A DNA stretch of 64,000 nucleotides from positions 247,501-311,500 of the forward strand of contig CAJNDS010002333.1 of the NCBI GenBank assembly GCA_905221605.1, given 5' to 3'. Shown here one piece after another: positions 1 to 11,720 of the stretch. The translations under genes were made by a program, and so were the position numbers. The notes below the pieces were generated by a model that saw nothing but the letters and a program-made list of their open reading frames with translations, did not search any database and was not told the DNA's origin. Within the stretch, counting starts at the first letter, position 1. Every line of letters starts with the position of its first letter. The stretch is from Symbiodinium natans. Taxonomy: Eukaryota; Sar; Dinophyceae; Suessiales; Symbiodiniaceae.

Positions 1-232
1 CAAAAATACCCCCTTTTTTCTGAATAGCCGTAAGATTATCCTTCCGGCCTTCGACTGTCATGTGGAGTGTGTGGGCCTCACAGGGCTGAGGCATGAGCAT
101 GCGTGCGGGGTTTAGGGTTTAGGGTTTAGGGTTTAGGGTTTAGGGCTCGGGGTTAAAGTATCATTGCCCGAGAGGACTGCCCAGATTTGGTCTTTGTGCT
201 TTTGTCACCCTGGGCCCGAGAAGCCCCACTTC

Positions 233-373
233 TTGGGATGCTCCCCCTTATACTTTAGGGTTTGGGGTTTAGGGTTTAGGGTTTAGGGTTTCTAACAGTC
301 CTTAATTGAGATTATAATTGGGGGTACTTTAATCCCTCTGAAGGACTGGTCGTATAAGGGGGAAGCATCCCAA
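233..373. mobile_element. MITE family A copy, interrupted by a telomeric tract
   Basis: The ends are inverted: TTGGGATGCTCCCCCTTAT on the left and ATAAGGGGGAAGCATCCCAA on the right. The inner arms (AACAGTCCTTA and AAGGACTG) match the other family A copies at 24324, 27369, 32482 and 44777. After the first 22 bases a TTTAGGG tract (about 255-292) separates the outer arm from the inner arm. The copies at 24324, 27369 and 32482 have no such tract at that point. Confidence 0.7.
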
Positions 374-405
374 CCCGCTTCCCTTACTCCTTGTTTCGGG
401 GCCCA

Positions 406-517
406 CTTGGAGGTTCATGGGTAGGTGTAAGTAGGGCTAAGTACCCCAAATGAGGTTAGAGTTGCATTCGCCATAAAGAATCATAACCCTACTTATATCT
501 ACACATGAGCCTCCAAG
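406..517. mobile_element. MITE family D copy (CTTGGAGGTTCATGG ends)
   Basis: A foldback element of 112 bp. The left end CTTGGAGGTTCATGGGTAGG pairs imperfectly with the complement of the right end (CTTGGAGGCTCATGTGTAGA), and the similarity runs on for about 30 bp to GTAAGTAGGG. Related ends occur at 38836, 41315 and 42973. No ORF of its own, so non-autonomous. Confidence 0.65.
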
Positions 518-811
518 CAGGTCCCTCACTAAGCAAAAAGCCGGGGCACCTCTGTCGTTACTGGGTTTCCGGGGGGTATCTCGCTGGTGAAGGGTTTTGA
601 GGTGAGGGTTTGGGTTTAGAGCCCTTTCCCAAGCTAGAAGGAATATACTGCAGTAGAGTCCCACAGACAGGCTTATGATCTAGGTCAGCCTCCATTTCTG
701 ACGTGGAGTCAGAAGTAGGGTCAAGAGAACAAAGGGCGGTCCTTGTCCCTGTTAAGGCCGACGTGTATGCTGCGTAGGCACACCCTGAACCCCTTAACCT
801 GGTTACTTAAG

Positions 812-820
812 CCCTAAACC

Positions 821-887
<67 letters not shown>

Positions 888-947
888 ACCCTAAACCCTA
901 AACCCTAAACCCTAAACCCTAAACCCTAAACCCTAAACCCTAAACCC
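812..947 (-). repeat. Telomere-like tract switching from CCCTCAA to CCCTAAA units
   Basis: After one CCCTAAA come about eleven uniform CCCTCAA units, then about eight uniform CCCTAAA units with a sharp switch near 893. The unit length stays at 7. This suggests block-wise amplification of a variant unit rather than random decay. Confidence 0.9.
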
Positions 948-1077
948 GGACCCGAACCTAATCTGGTACATGCCTGCACCCCCCCGAAGGGGCTTATATA
1001 ATTGTATTGTATTATTCAGTTCCTATAGTTCCTATAGTTCCTATAGAACTATCTTATTATGATAAAGTAAACGCTAA

Positions 1078-1188
1078 GCCCTAAACCCAAACCCTAAACC
1101 CTAAACCCTAAACCCTAAACCCTAAACCCTAAACCCTAAACCCTAAACCCTAAACCCTAAACCCTAAACCCTAAACCCTAAACCCTAA
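1078..1188 (-). repeat. Interstitial (CCCTAAA)n tract
   Basis: About 15 nearly perfect units. It begins in degenerate units (CTAAGCCCTAAACCCAAA) and ends abruptly at AAATTGTATTG. Confidence 0.92.
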
Positions 1189-2877
1189 ATTGTATTGTTA
1201 TGTTTTGCGAATATTCCTACGGCTAGTTTTGAGGCTTCGGCCTCGAGGGTTGGGGGACGTGGGGCCTTCGAGCTCTTTTGCGTTTCAGGGTTTTTGGGGG
1301 GTTTAGGGTTTAGGGTTTAGGGTTTAGGGTTTAGGGTTTAGGGTTTAGGGTTTAGGGTTTAGGGTTTAGGGTTCAGGGTTTACAGAATCCTAGCCAAATT
1401 TACTGGTTCCTTGGAGACAGAAACTTAGCAGGGACTTTGGGCATTCGAATCCGGGCCAAGGGACCGAAATCCCGAATTCTCTTACAAGTTGCCAGAAGGT
1501 CATTCCCTAAACCCTAAACCCTAAACCCTAAACCCTAAACCCTAAACCCTAAACCCTAAACCCTAACCCTAAACCCTAAACCCTAAACCCCAAGCCCTAA
1601 ACCCCTCAACGTGAAGCAACGTGACGATTGAAAGAGTCAGGAGCAAGCAGCAGCACAAGAACCTCGTGGGCGGCAGGGGCTCCCATTTCCTCAGCATGTT
1701 CTGTTGGGTTAGGGTTTAGGATTTAAGGATTATTAGGGTTTAGGGTTTAGGGTTTAGGGTTTAGGGTTTAGGGTTAGCGTTTAGGATTTAGGGTTTAGGG
1801 TTTAGGGTTAACCCCTCAACTACCATCTTGACAGATGGTGGCCAGCCTGTTTTCTTGGTGGCCTTGAAGCAACCTTCCGGGATGCGCGCAACAGCTCCTC
1901 AACCCTACCAGGATGGGCTAGTATACCCCTATGACCCCTTAAACATGTCCCCTTTTTTTAGGGGTTTAGGGATAAAGGCCCTTCATCATTAGGGTTGATT
2001 TTTGGGGATTATGAGGCCGAATAGCCCATCCTGGCAAACCAGAGACGACTTCCGAGTTGCCACAAAAAGGCCCATTGACTTGTGAAACCCTGGCAATGGG
2101 GAGAGGGCGCGAATTGAGAGCACCGCCCATTCCGAAGCTTCCCGTGCTCACCAGCCAACGATTTAGGGTTTAGGGTTTAGGGTTCAGGGTTTAAGGTTTA
2201 GGGTTTAGGGTTTAGGATGTATTAGGGTTTAGGGTTCTACCACACCCAGCGGCTTGAAGGTTCTCGGCTTGCGGTTCAGGATCGGCGTTGGAGGGTTGGG
2301 GACGTGCTCCTTCGCGGCGCGCACGTATGGCACCACCACCACGCCAGGGTGCGGGTTTGACAGCATATCGGTACTTCCCAACGAATGGGGGGCACCCCGA
2401 ATACAGGCCCCCCAAAGACAATAGCCACCCAGTCACCAGCACATTGCGACATGCCGACCGAGGATCTGCAGAGTGTATCTTCAAAGGCACCATCCGCGTG
2501 GATGCCGAGGAACGACTCTGTAAAGGGGTTTCGGGCAGTTTAGGGTTTGGGACTTAGGGGCGATTTTGGGCTTGGGCTGGAAAAGGCTGTTGCGCTTTCG
2601 ACGACGAAGTTGTCGCCTGCATGGAATGTTGCAGCGTGTGCGTTTTAGGACGCCCAGGGCGTGAAAGCATCCGTCGAGGCGCTAGCTAGTGGTGGTTTCA
2701 GGTGCGGGGGCACCCGGAAATGAGGGCGCAAGATGCAATCTCAAATCCTCAGCACTCGACCCCGAAACTCTTCTTGCACAGAGGTCGTGCAAGTGAACCG
2801 AGCAGCATGAGTTTTGGCGGAACCACTATCATGCGGTTGAGGGCTTGAGGATGCTTAGGGCTTTCTTGGGTTTCGTG

Positions 2878-2975
2878 GCAGCTGAGTAGATGGCCTGGAA
2901 GAAACATCCGGGTAGAGACAAGCGTACCATAATTGGAAGGTTGACGTTTTTTTGGGCCAGGGCACTCAGTAACTA
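2878..2975. mobile_element. MITE family C copy, diverged
   Basis: The left part GCTGAGTAGATGGCC and the right part GGGCCAGGGCACTCAGTAAC form the inverted ends seen in the better copies at 4436, 11721 and 13441. The centre, ACCATAATTGGAAGGTT, is shared with the copy at 11721. Confidence 0.55.
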
Positions 2976-3417
2976 CCAGCAAGGGCTATTGGGCCTTAGA
3001 ATCCCCATAATCAACCCTATCAAGGGCGTTTTTAAGGGGTTATAGGGTATAATAGCCCGTCCTGGTAGGGTTTAGGAGCTGTTGCGCGGCGTGCGTTTGG
3101 CCGCGCGCTTGTCATCTCGGGTTTTTGGCGGCTCAGCGCACCTTCGTGGACCCTAAGCCCTAAACCCTAAACCCCAAACTCCAAACCCCAAACCTTAAAC
3201 CCTCTGTCATTTCGGACGCCTGTCCTCCAACCCTGGGCCTGCGGCTCTCCTCCTTATCTCTTAGCCCAGTCCAAAAAAACAGCTCTGGCCCTGGCGTTGA
3301 GACCGACCGCTTGCTCTAGAGCTGGCATTGCCGCTCCCTTTCCCCAGCCTCGTAGCTCCGTCGTACTTTGGAACCGAGCACTCGGACAAAGGTTTAGGCT
3401 TAGAGTGTATATATTAG

Positions 3418-3657
3418 CCCTAAACCCTAAACTGGCCCTAAACCCTAAACCCTAAACCCTAAACCCTAAACCCTAAACCCTAAACCCTAAACCCTAAACC
3501 CAAAACCTTAAACCCTAAACCCTAAACCCTAAACCCTAAACCCTAAACCCTAAACCCTAAACCCTACACCCTACACCCTACACCCTACACCCTACACCCT
3601 ACACCCTACACCCTACACCCTACACCCTACACCCTACACCCTACACCCTACACCCTA
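3418..3657 (-). repeat. Telomere-like tract with a CCCTACA variant block
   Basis: CCCTAAA units with a few interruptions fill 3418-3561. About thirteen identical CCCTACA units then follow (3562-3654). The single A-to-C change is shared by every unit of the block, so the variant was copied as an array. Confidence 0.9.
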
Positions 3658-4435
3658 ACCCCAAGCCCCGAATACATTTTAGGCGCTCGGGGGGATGACG
3701 TGTGCAGCAGGCGCAGCAGACGGAGAGCTCGCAGCTCGTTCGGTCGGAGCCCAAAGTTGCCACATCTTATTTCGGCAAGCAGCGAAGACGAAGACATAAG
3801 AACATGATAGGGTTTAGGGCTTAGGGTTTAGGACGCAATCATATATTCTAACCTAACATTGTAAAACTTCATATGGAGCAGAAATCTAGTTTGACTGGAG
3901 AGAATGTGAATTGTCCGATCGTTGCAAGCGTCGGGAGTCTTCTAGCTGAATGCCAGTTTTCACAACAGCTTGTGGGGAGTTTTCTGTTCTAGGCTGTTTT
4001 GGGCATCCCTAAACCCTAAACCCTAAACCCTAAACCCTAAACTCTAAACCCTAAACCCTACACCCTAAACCCTAAACCCTAAACCCTAAACCCTAAACCC
4101 TAGACCCTAAACCCTAAACCCTAAACCCTACACCTTAAACCTTAAACTAAACCCCAAGATCGTTTTAGATCCTTTTTGCGAAGGGTGTGGTATTCTAGAG
4201 CACCGAACAAGGCACGTGATCCAGAGAACTTCCCGTGCAGCACCTGCTCTGAGGTCACTTCTGCTGACAAAGAAATCGAAGGTCAAGGCTGCACTGGACT
4301 GGCGATGTCAGGGCTTACTTAGAGTTCAGGGTTTTGGGTTTTTTTAGGGGTTTGGGTTTGAGGTTTTTGGGGGTTTTAGGGTTTTAGGGTTTTGGGTTTG
4401 TGGGGTTTTGGGGTCATTGGGTTTTAGGGCTTTAG

Positions 4436-4539
4436 CTTAGTAGCTGAATAATTAGACAACCTCTAACCTTTCGGGGTATATACAATCCCACCATATCTGA
4501 AAGGCTAACCTTTTTGGGCCAGGGTGCTCAGCAGCTAGG
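4436..4539. mobile_element. MITE family C copy, uninterrupted
   Basis: The left end TTAGTAGCTGAATAATTAG pairs with the right end CTCAGCAGCTAGG as an imperfect inverted repeat. Inside, AACCTTTCGGGG and CTAACCTTTTTGGGCC match the copies at 11721 and 13441. This copy shows the empty state of the site that carries a nested element in the 11721 copy. Confidence 0.6.
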
Positions 4540-5631
4540 TTAGGGTTTTGGGGTTGAGCCTTGGAGCTTCGAACCCCTTCCGCCTAAGTTTTTCATAATT
4601 CCTCGGGAATGATGTGTTAACCTATACTTCCGGGGACCTCATTCTTGCGTCTTTGTGGGATGTAGTAAAGCTGGCAGGTCCCTGGAAGCATAGAGCTAGA
4701 CAGTTTAACGAGATGTTTAGAGTACCATGGGGGCATGTACCCCTAAAGCCTAAAGCCTAAAACCCCGAAACCCTAGACCCCAAAACCGACGCGAAACCCT
4801 GAAACCAAAAACCCTAAAAACCTGAAGCCCTCAACCCTGAGCCCCATTCTTCGGGGCAAAGGCAGCGAAATCCGGCTCTGCCTACTTCCCCCAAATTCCC
4901 GGACAGGAGTTTCAATTTGAGCCGGGTTTCGGGTTTCGGGTATTCAGTGGACAAAGTGGGCGCTGTCCCCGGAGCCGAAGCCTTCACTGCCTTCACCCCC
5001 AACCCTCACCCACCGAGCACTACCCCACATCCCAGGCCTGACTCACTTCCTGATGAGTTCTCATGGGCCCTAAACCCTAAACCCTAAACCCTAAACCCTA
5101 AACCCTCTATACTGCCACCCTCAGGTTCAACCCCCCAAAATTAAGGCTATTTAGGGATAGCTAGGCTAATTAAGGTTATTTGGGGGGGGGACTTAGGTTT
5201 AGGGCTCCAAAGCAAGGTGGTGACCAGTCACAGGTAGGGTGACCCTAGTACTCAGCATTACCCGTTATGCTCGTTCATATTGGCAGATGCTAACTTTCCA
5301 CCCGCATGACCGAACATCGAACAAGAAACAGGACAGCGCACGCACAGACAGAATTTAGAGGCCTAAATACTTCCCGCCAATATCCCTTGTACTCTATGAG
5401 TATAAATTGCCCACAATACCGTTCTAGCTGACAGGACCCCCTTCCCAGGGTTTGGTGCCGAATTCACAAGCTGCCATAGCGCCTCATCACAGGTCGCCAC
5501 TTTCTTGGTGCCAAATGGGCTCCTCGAAACACTGCAACCCTAAGGCAAGCCCAACAGCCACAACTCACCAGCAAGTGGACAATGCCAGGCTATGCCATCG
5601 CTCCAGATCCAGGCGAGCTCGGAGGTTGTTC

Positions 5632-5798
5632 CTAAACCCTAAACCCTAAACCCTAAACCCTAAACCCTAAACCCTAAACCCTAAACCCTAAACCCTAAAC
5701 CCTAAACCCTAAACCCTAAACCCTGAACCTAAACCCTAAGCCGTAAACCCTAAACCCTAAACCCTCGACCCTAAACCCTAAAACCTAAACGCTAAACC
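5632..5798 (-). repeat. Long interstitial (CCCTAAA)n tract
   Basis: About 24 units, perfect for the first 90 bp and then degenerating (CCTGAACC, AAGCCGTAAAC, CCCTCGACC). The gradient from perfect to decayed suggests growth from one side or selective homogenisation. Confidence 0.92.
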
Positions 5799-6024
5799 TG
5801 CTTTGACACTGAAGCCGCACGGAGGGATCGAGGCTCGACGGAAACCTGCTGTGACACAGCCTTGTGGTGCCCTTCTGCTTCTTCATTCCCGAAGCAACAA
5901 GCAGGTCTCACTAATAGCCGAAATAGAAGCCCCTTAAGTACCCTTAATGGGGTTGTAATTGGGTAGCTGAGTACAGTTCTAGTTGGGTTACCAAGTACCA
6001 CGAACCTCGTAGTACCGAAGCCTT

Positions 6025-6101
6025 AGAAGAAGAAGAAGAAGAAGAAGAAGAAGAAGAAGAAGAAGAAGAAGAAGAAGAATAAGAAGAAGAAGAATAAGAA
6101 G
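6025..6101. repeat. (AAG)n microsatellite
   Basis: About 25 AAG triplets with a few AAT interruptions near the right end. It is read as poly-Leu (CTT) on the minus strand, which explains the leucine-run ORF there. Confidence 0.95.
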
Positions 6102-6587
6102 TCCTTCTAGACCTACTGACCGCTTCACTTCGTTCCGCCTCGTGTCCCTTGAGACGAATGTTCGGTGTTTTGGGTTGTTATACACAACCAAAGAGGAGTA
6201 CAGAAACATGTCGTTTTCGTGGTCGTTCTAGGGATAGCAAGAGTAGTGTGTCTCGGACTGATGCGCTGTGTTTTAGCTGTCTTTTGCAGCATTCCCAGCC
6301 AGCTCAAGAAGTTCGGCCGTCAAATATTCCAGAACAGATGCCAAGCTAAAAGGCGCACAATCAAGTATACTTGTCTCATGACAGAAGCAGAAAAAAAGTA
6401 CACTCAACTGCATGGGAGATCCTCCGCCGATTCCCGGGGGCACAGCTTTTGCCTGAACCGAGCAAGGTCCTAAGTTCAGAAATGATGGTCTGTCACGTGT
6501 GGGATACCTATACTCCTAGTTCTGTTAGTCTCGGGAGGATAAACCGCGCCAGGCCGGGGCCGAGACCCAAAACCCTCAAACCTTCAT

Positions 6588-6695
6588 GTGGGGGTTTACG
6601 AAAACAGGGGGACCCTTAATATAGACCCCCCACATAGTGGGGTTCCCTTATAAGAAGGACACCAAAAAGGCACCCCCTAATATCGTAAACCCCCA
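6588..6695. mobile_element. MITE family B copy (TGGGGGTTTACGA ends)
   Basis: Inverted ends TGGGGGTTTACGA and TCGTAAACCCCCA are perfect over 13 bp and enclose about 80 bp. Family members are at 7345, 9810, 27624 and probably 45721. The DNA just to the right (to about 6780) ends in TTTTCGGAAACCCCATTATG and looks like a second, partly overlapping relative. Confidence 0.7.
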
Positions 6696-7344
6696 CCTTT
6701 AGTATGCTCCCAAAACAGTATAATCATTATTATAGGAGCCCGCAAAAGGGTACCACCATTTTCGGAAACCCCATTATGGGGAGGCAGATGACGTGACCTG
6801 CTCCCATGGAGCTGCTCTCACGCAGCTGGACAAGGATGAGGCCAGCAAAGAGCGGCCAATGAGGGTTTAGGGTTGAGCGTTTAGGGTGCTAAGGATACTA
6901 AGGGTTAGAGGGTCACCTGCTTCGCGACTTTCGTGTTTAGGGCTTGGGGTGTCACGGTGTCGCTCTGGATCTGCTTGCCACAAGCCAAACCCTAAACCAC
7001 CCCAAGACAGAATTACGCTTTGCAGTACGATGTGCAACAAATCTGTCTCGCATTCTATCGCTTTTCCTGTCATTCGAGCTTTTCGACAAACCACGCTTTG
7101 ACCTTCGGACCACTCTGTACGTCCCCCCAGTCCGTATTCTCAAGCAGTTGAGCATCTTCAACAGTCTGAACCCTGCGCAGCTGTTGCGTTGAAAAAGCTG
7201 TGCACAAGACATTCAAGCCCACATGCGAAGGTTCTCTGAAGAAGCCTTTGAGGTCTCAACACGACCATCTCGCGCATCCCCCTTCTTCGATCTGTCACCT
7301 TCCCAACACCGACCCCGCAAACCCACGGAGCCTCCCCATAAATG

Positions 7345-7447
7345 GGGGTTTACGAAATTAGGGGTACCTTGTTGGGGGTCCTGATTAGAAGGGAATCCTA
7401 CTATTTGGGGGGTTCATATGAGGGGTCCCTTGCTTTCGTAAGCCCAC
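7345..7447. mobile_element. MITE family B copy with likely 8-bp target duplication
   Basis: Ends GGGGTTTACG and CGTAAGCCCAC are imperfect inverted repeats. The flanks CATAAATG (7337-7344) and CATTAATG (7448-7455) match at 7 of 8 positions, consistent with an 8-bp target-site duplication. The interior (GGGGTCCTGATTAGAAGG, TCCTACTATTTGGGG) aligns with the 27624 copy. Confidence 0.65.
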
Positions 7448-9809
7448 CATTAATGCCCACCAGCTCTTCTACCTGGCTTCACGTGGCCTGGACGGGCGCG
7501 ACGCACGGAGGCAAGGCGTGCCGACTTGCCCACCAAGAGTTGATACCTGCTTGGCAAGGGATTTCTGAAGGGTGGGGGGTTAGACATCGTCATGGACATA
7601 GGCATCAGCCCGAAACCCTAAACCCTAAACCCTAAACCCGAAACTCTAAACCCGAAAACCCTAAACCCCAAAAAGGATCACCAGAACAGCTCGTATAGGC
7701 CTTTGCTTTTGTGAGGTTGATGCTCACCGGTTTTCCCACCGATCTCCTGGACGGCCTCAAGGATGGCATGCGGGGTCTAGCGCTTCACCCTGAACCCTAA
7801 ACCCTAAACCCTAAACCCCAAACCCTAAACCCGCCGAGCGAGTTTTCGAGGACCTGGCACCCAAAGCCCATCAGCGAGTCCCGCGCCTGGTTGAAGGGTT
7901 TAGTGTTTAGGAGCAAATTTCCCTAGACCCTGAACCATAAACCCTGAACCCTAAACCCTAAACCCTAAACCCTAAACCTTAGCCCCTAAACCCTAAACCG
8001 GGGTGTAGGGCTCAGGGTGGGCTTATACTTGTGACATGAACTTGGCACCAAACTGAGTCCGGGTCGTGGCTTGGTGTGTCGGATTTAGGTCTCATACCCG
8101 AAATACCCTTTCCCCATTTACCCCCCCTGTAAACCCTAAATGCCCCGAACAAGTGTATTTCCCAAAATAAGGGTACCTTTTTTTATACCCCTTGTAGAAT
8201 GGAATCCCCTTAAAGTTATCCCCCCCCCAAAAAAAAGCTACCCTGTTTTCGGACCCCCCTCAAAAAAACCTAAAAATAAAATAATAAACATAATACAAAT
8301 AAAATCCCCCCCCCCCCCAAAAAAAAAAAAAAAAGGAATAGGCTGCATCCGGCCAAGGTCCTCGACAAGCTTGCCTCCATGGCCGAGACCAGTGACCGCG
8401 AGAACCTGTAGTCATGGTACGCCTTGATCCCAGACTTGGCAGCTTCCCCGCACCCCTAAACCCTAAACCCTAAACCCTAAACCCTAAACCCTAAACCCTA
8501 AACCCTAAACCCCGAAACCCTAAACCCGAAACTCCTTGCGTTGAATCCGGAATCCAGCGCCAGGGACTCGATCCGAAGCTCGGTAGGCCCTTGGGACATT
8601 TCATATGTTCCCTTCTTGGGTTTAAGAGGCAAAATGTTCAGGAATTTTTTTTCGGAGGGTTTTAAGGGCAATCCTAGGAAGCCTTCTGATCCTGGGTACC
8701 ATGTTGGAAGAGTCGTTGCCGTTGTCTCGCGTTGCTTAGCGTTAGACTCTTGGATCCTGGTTGCGACCAGGCCTGGGCATGATAGAGTAGAAACATACGC
8801 GCATAGATGTATACATACATGCATACATACATATAGCCTAGCAGAATTTGTTCAACAGTTAGGTATATGCCTATATGTATATGAATGGATGAATGAGAGA
8901 CCTAGTATCCGGCCTTATCCTCAGTTTTGTATTCGGGCACGCTTTCAGTTTTAGGCTTGTGGCAATGCGGGAAGCTGGCAGATTTTGGGCACGCTTTACA
9001 AGGCATTACAAGGATCAGTCAGATCCTGCAGTTTTTGGTGCTCGGCAGCCCGTTTTTGCCTTGTCCTGAAACCCTCATCTCAGCTTAATGCCGATCTTCT
9101 GCAATCGTCCCCGGTTCCGTTAGGGTTTAGGGTTTAGGGTTCAGGGTTTAGGGTTTCCTCTGTGAGATCTTAGCCTAAGTGAGTACATGAGCTTGTCGCC
9201 TTCCCCATCTCGGGGTGGACAGGCCGAGCGCAATCCTGAGCCTCAAACTCTAGATCCTAAACCCCTAAAACCCTGAAACCCTAAGCTTGCACCTTGAACC
9301 TGAAGCCAAAACCCTGTGATCCAACTGTGGACAAGATGCGGTTGAAGAGGAGATGAGATACCTCATGGCCTCTAAGGTAGTTCCTTCTTGTTGGGGGTAA
9401 AGCGCTGCGCTTCCTACAAGGGACAATCCTGAACCCTAAGCCCGATATCGCCGACCGGCAAAAGAATCTACATTTTAGTCTTCAGGTACTGTATGCGAGC
9501 CCCACTAGAACCGCCATGCTCTGTCATTAGGCACATGGACCCTTTGGGTCCTGGAATGGATGATTTTCATGTTGCGTTACGTGCTTATGTACATATGTAG
9601 GTGTACATATGACATATGACGTGTACCTATACGGAGTCATTAAAATTGTTCGCCCCCCCCCCCCCCCCATGTGTTCGTTCAAGGCTGCCGGGTCATCCCC
9701 CGGAAACTGTCCGGGAAACCCCCTGGTCCTTGCTGTGGGGCATGTCCCTCCCCCAGGCTCCGCAAGGCACCCTGGCCTTCATCCGGCGCAGAATCTTCCA
9801 ATGCTGATA

Positions 9810-9900
9810 TGGGTGTTTACGAAAATAAGGGATCCCAATAAAGTCCCCAAATAATAGGATTCCCTCATAATCAGCACCCCTATCTTGGGAAATGTCCATA
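9810..9900. mobile_element. MITE family B copy, diverged
   Basis: ATATGGGTGTTTACGAAAAT on the left and TTGGGAAATGTCCATATG on the right form a loose inverted repeat. The interior (GGGATCCC, CCCCAAATAATAGGATTCCC) resembles the 6588 and 45721 copies. Confidence 0.5.
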
Positions 9901-10326
9901 TGTAGCCGTTCGGGAGTTCAACTCCCTTCAAGTTCGGGTTTGCTCCTCGCTCTTTGATGCCTGCACAGAGGTTGTTCATGTATCACCGAGCAGTGCCACA
10001 AAAGATATGGCTGTCCATGCAATCTTGTTCCTAGGCTGCGTATGTACAGGCTGTAGGGCTTATGGCACGAGAAGTGGCCCCCCCCCCCCTGTTCGAAGAA
10101 ATCAGCAGAAGCGTTTTGCAAAGCAAAAACAACTGATCTGTTGCACCGTGCTGCTGCAGTGACGGGTGACCATTCTGCGCTGGACAGATCTCGTTGCAGG
10201 CAGACAGCTCCCAAGACATGTGGCCTACGCATTTTGCGGCATGAATTGCCCGGATAGCTGGCCAGACCCCTTTCTGCTGCGCCATGGAAAATCCAAGGGT
10301 TTGCTGCAGCTTCACCTGTCGGCTGC

Positions 10327-10414
10327 AATACCCCTTAATTAGGGAATACACCATAAATCATGTTGGGGTCGCTTTGCCATGTAGTTAAGGTATATGTCCC
10401 TAATTAAGGGGTAT
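10327..10414. mobile_element. Foldback element with CCCCTTAATTAGGG arms
   Basis: ATACCCCTTAATTAGGGAAT on the left is the near-perfect inverse of GTCCCTAATTAAGGGGTAT on the right, with about 50 bp between. No second copy was noticed. Confidence 0.6.
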
Positions 10415-10696
10415 GGGGTGTAGGGTGCTCATGCATGACTCGTGAACTAGAAGCAGCGTTGTCATACGGGGACGTGCTGCTTAGTGTCACATGGCTCACG
10501 CGTAGAATTTCCTGTCTGAATTACATGCCGCCTACCCGCAGTCGAGTTGTGCTCCCTAGCAGATCATGAGGCACGCAGCTCCCTCCTCACAAATATGGGA
10601 TGAGTCTACCCCTGAAATACTATAGTCCTTTATTCTAGGAACTCTCAGACAGGGTTGAAGGTTTAGGGCTACAAGGCTTAGAACTTAGTGTTCAGA

Positions 10697-10766
10697 GGGT
10701 TTAGGGTTTAGGGTTTAGGGTTTAGGGTTTAGGGTTTAGGGTTTAGGGTTTAGGGTTTAGGGTTTA
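10697..10766 (+). repeat. Interstitial (TTTAGGG)n tract
   Basis: Ten nearly perfect units, ending sharply at TTTAGCCCCCTCTCC. Confidence 0.92.
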
Positions 10767-10850
10767 GCCCCCTCTCCTCATTTTTGTAGCTCGAAGAGTT
10801 AAAGATGCCTCGGCGCTCGACAAGAAGGGCCGCAGGGATGCCAAGCACGA

Positions 10851-10976
10851 GTTTAGGGTTTGGGGTTTGGGGTTTAGGGTTTAGGGTTTGGGGTTTAGGG
10901 TTTAGGGTTTAGGGTTTGGGGTTTAGGGTTTAGGGTTTGGGGTTTAGGGTTTAGGGTTTAGGGTTTAGGGTTAGGG
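10851..10976 (+). repeat. Mixed TTTAGGG/TTTGGGG tract with higher-order pattern
   Basis: About 18 units in which TTTGGGG alternates with runs of two or three TTTAGGG units. The regular spacing of the variant suggests that multi-unit blocks were duplicated. Confidence 0.88.
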
Positions 10977-11477
10977 TCAAGGGGCTAAAGATTTTTAAGG
11001 TTTAGGGCTTAGGGGTTAGGATTTGCGGGCCGTGTACGGGGTGTAAGAAGGTAAAGAGCAGGTTGAGGGTTTTCAGGGCTTGACAAAAGCTTGGGCTTTC
11101 TTAGGGACGTTCAGGTTTTTGGGATGTAGGGGTCCAGGAGGTTCAGGCTTTGGGGGGCTTCACGAAGTGTCGGGTTGACGGAAGTGTTTTGGGAAGTTCA
11201 TGGTTTCAGGGTGTTTTTTTGCTTGAGGTGAAGTGGAACCGGGAAGTTCAGGGGTTGAGGCACAGGGCTACCTGGGTTCCCTGGGGATCGTCTCTGCCTA
11301 GCGAAACCCCTGCCAGGCCCTGGCAAGGCCCGAAACCGTGAACCTAAACTCAGACAAACCCTCAAAACCTCGACCCAGAGTTGCAAGCACGGTGCCCCGA
11401 AACCCGAGACTTCAGGCAGCCCTGGCCGCGTTGCTGGGCGCCGCCTCAGTGGGCTGCAGCCTGGCTTGCAAAGGGCT

Positions 11478-11503
11478 GGGGTTTAGGGTTTAGGGTTTAG
11501 GGT

Positions 11504-11542
<39 letters not shown>

Positions 11543-11575
11543 GCTTGAGGGTTGAGGGTTGAGGGTTTAGAGTTG
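11478..11575 (+). repeat. Telomere-like tract, mostly TTGAGGG units
   Basis: It starts with three TTTAGGG units and then has about ten TTGAGGG units. This is the same variant as the CCCTCAA block at 812, in the opposite orientation. Confidence 0.9.
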
Positions 11576-11720
11576 AGCCCCGGTTGAGTGCTACGTGTGG
11601 AGGGCCATGGAGGACCAACAGCTAGAGTCTAGAGCAGAACAACGCAGGGCTGCAGGTGCTTGCTTAGGACCTGAAACACGATACATTGCCCTAGAACTAC
11701 CTAAGGCCTCAGCCCTCAAC

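Larger units (their letters stand above)
1..5106. other. Gene-poor host DNA with many telomere-like tracts
   Basis: No gene is supported here; the short ORFs are interrupted by, or made of, telomere-like repeats. Tracts not listed separately lie at about 108-146, 257-292, 1300-1381 and 1734-1810 (TTTAGGG on plus), and at 1505-1605, 4012-4135 and 5070-5106 (CCCTAAA on plus). TTTAGGG also occurs at 2161-2240. A 9-bp unit (AGTTCCTAT) is repeated at about 1018-1045. The unique DNA between tracts is of mixed composition with no RNA gene that I can recognise. Confidence 0.7.
5107..10696. other. Gene-poor host DNA, mixed unique and repeat sequence
   Basis: No supported gene. Telomere-like tracts lie at 5632-5798, about 7613-7670, 7790-7832, 7920-8000 and 8454-8532 (CCCTAAA on plus) and 9117-9155 (TTTAGGG). 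Low-complexity pieces are an AAG block (6025-6101), a C run followed by an A run (8308-8334) and a C run at 9652-9668. The ORFs at 6149-6473, 6944-7212, 8541-8954 and 9918-10354 overlap one another on both strands and show no family resemblance, so they are not called. Confidence 0.6.

Noticed and set aside
1-1200. True chromosome end
   Set aside because: Tracts occur in both orientations over 46 kb and are interrupted by unique DNA and MITEs, with no terminal long single-orientation array at the edge.
6149-6473. Overlapping ORFs after the AAG microsatellite
   Set aside because: Mutually overlapping frames without conserved motifs or codon bias.
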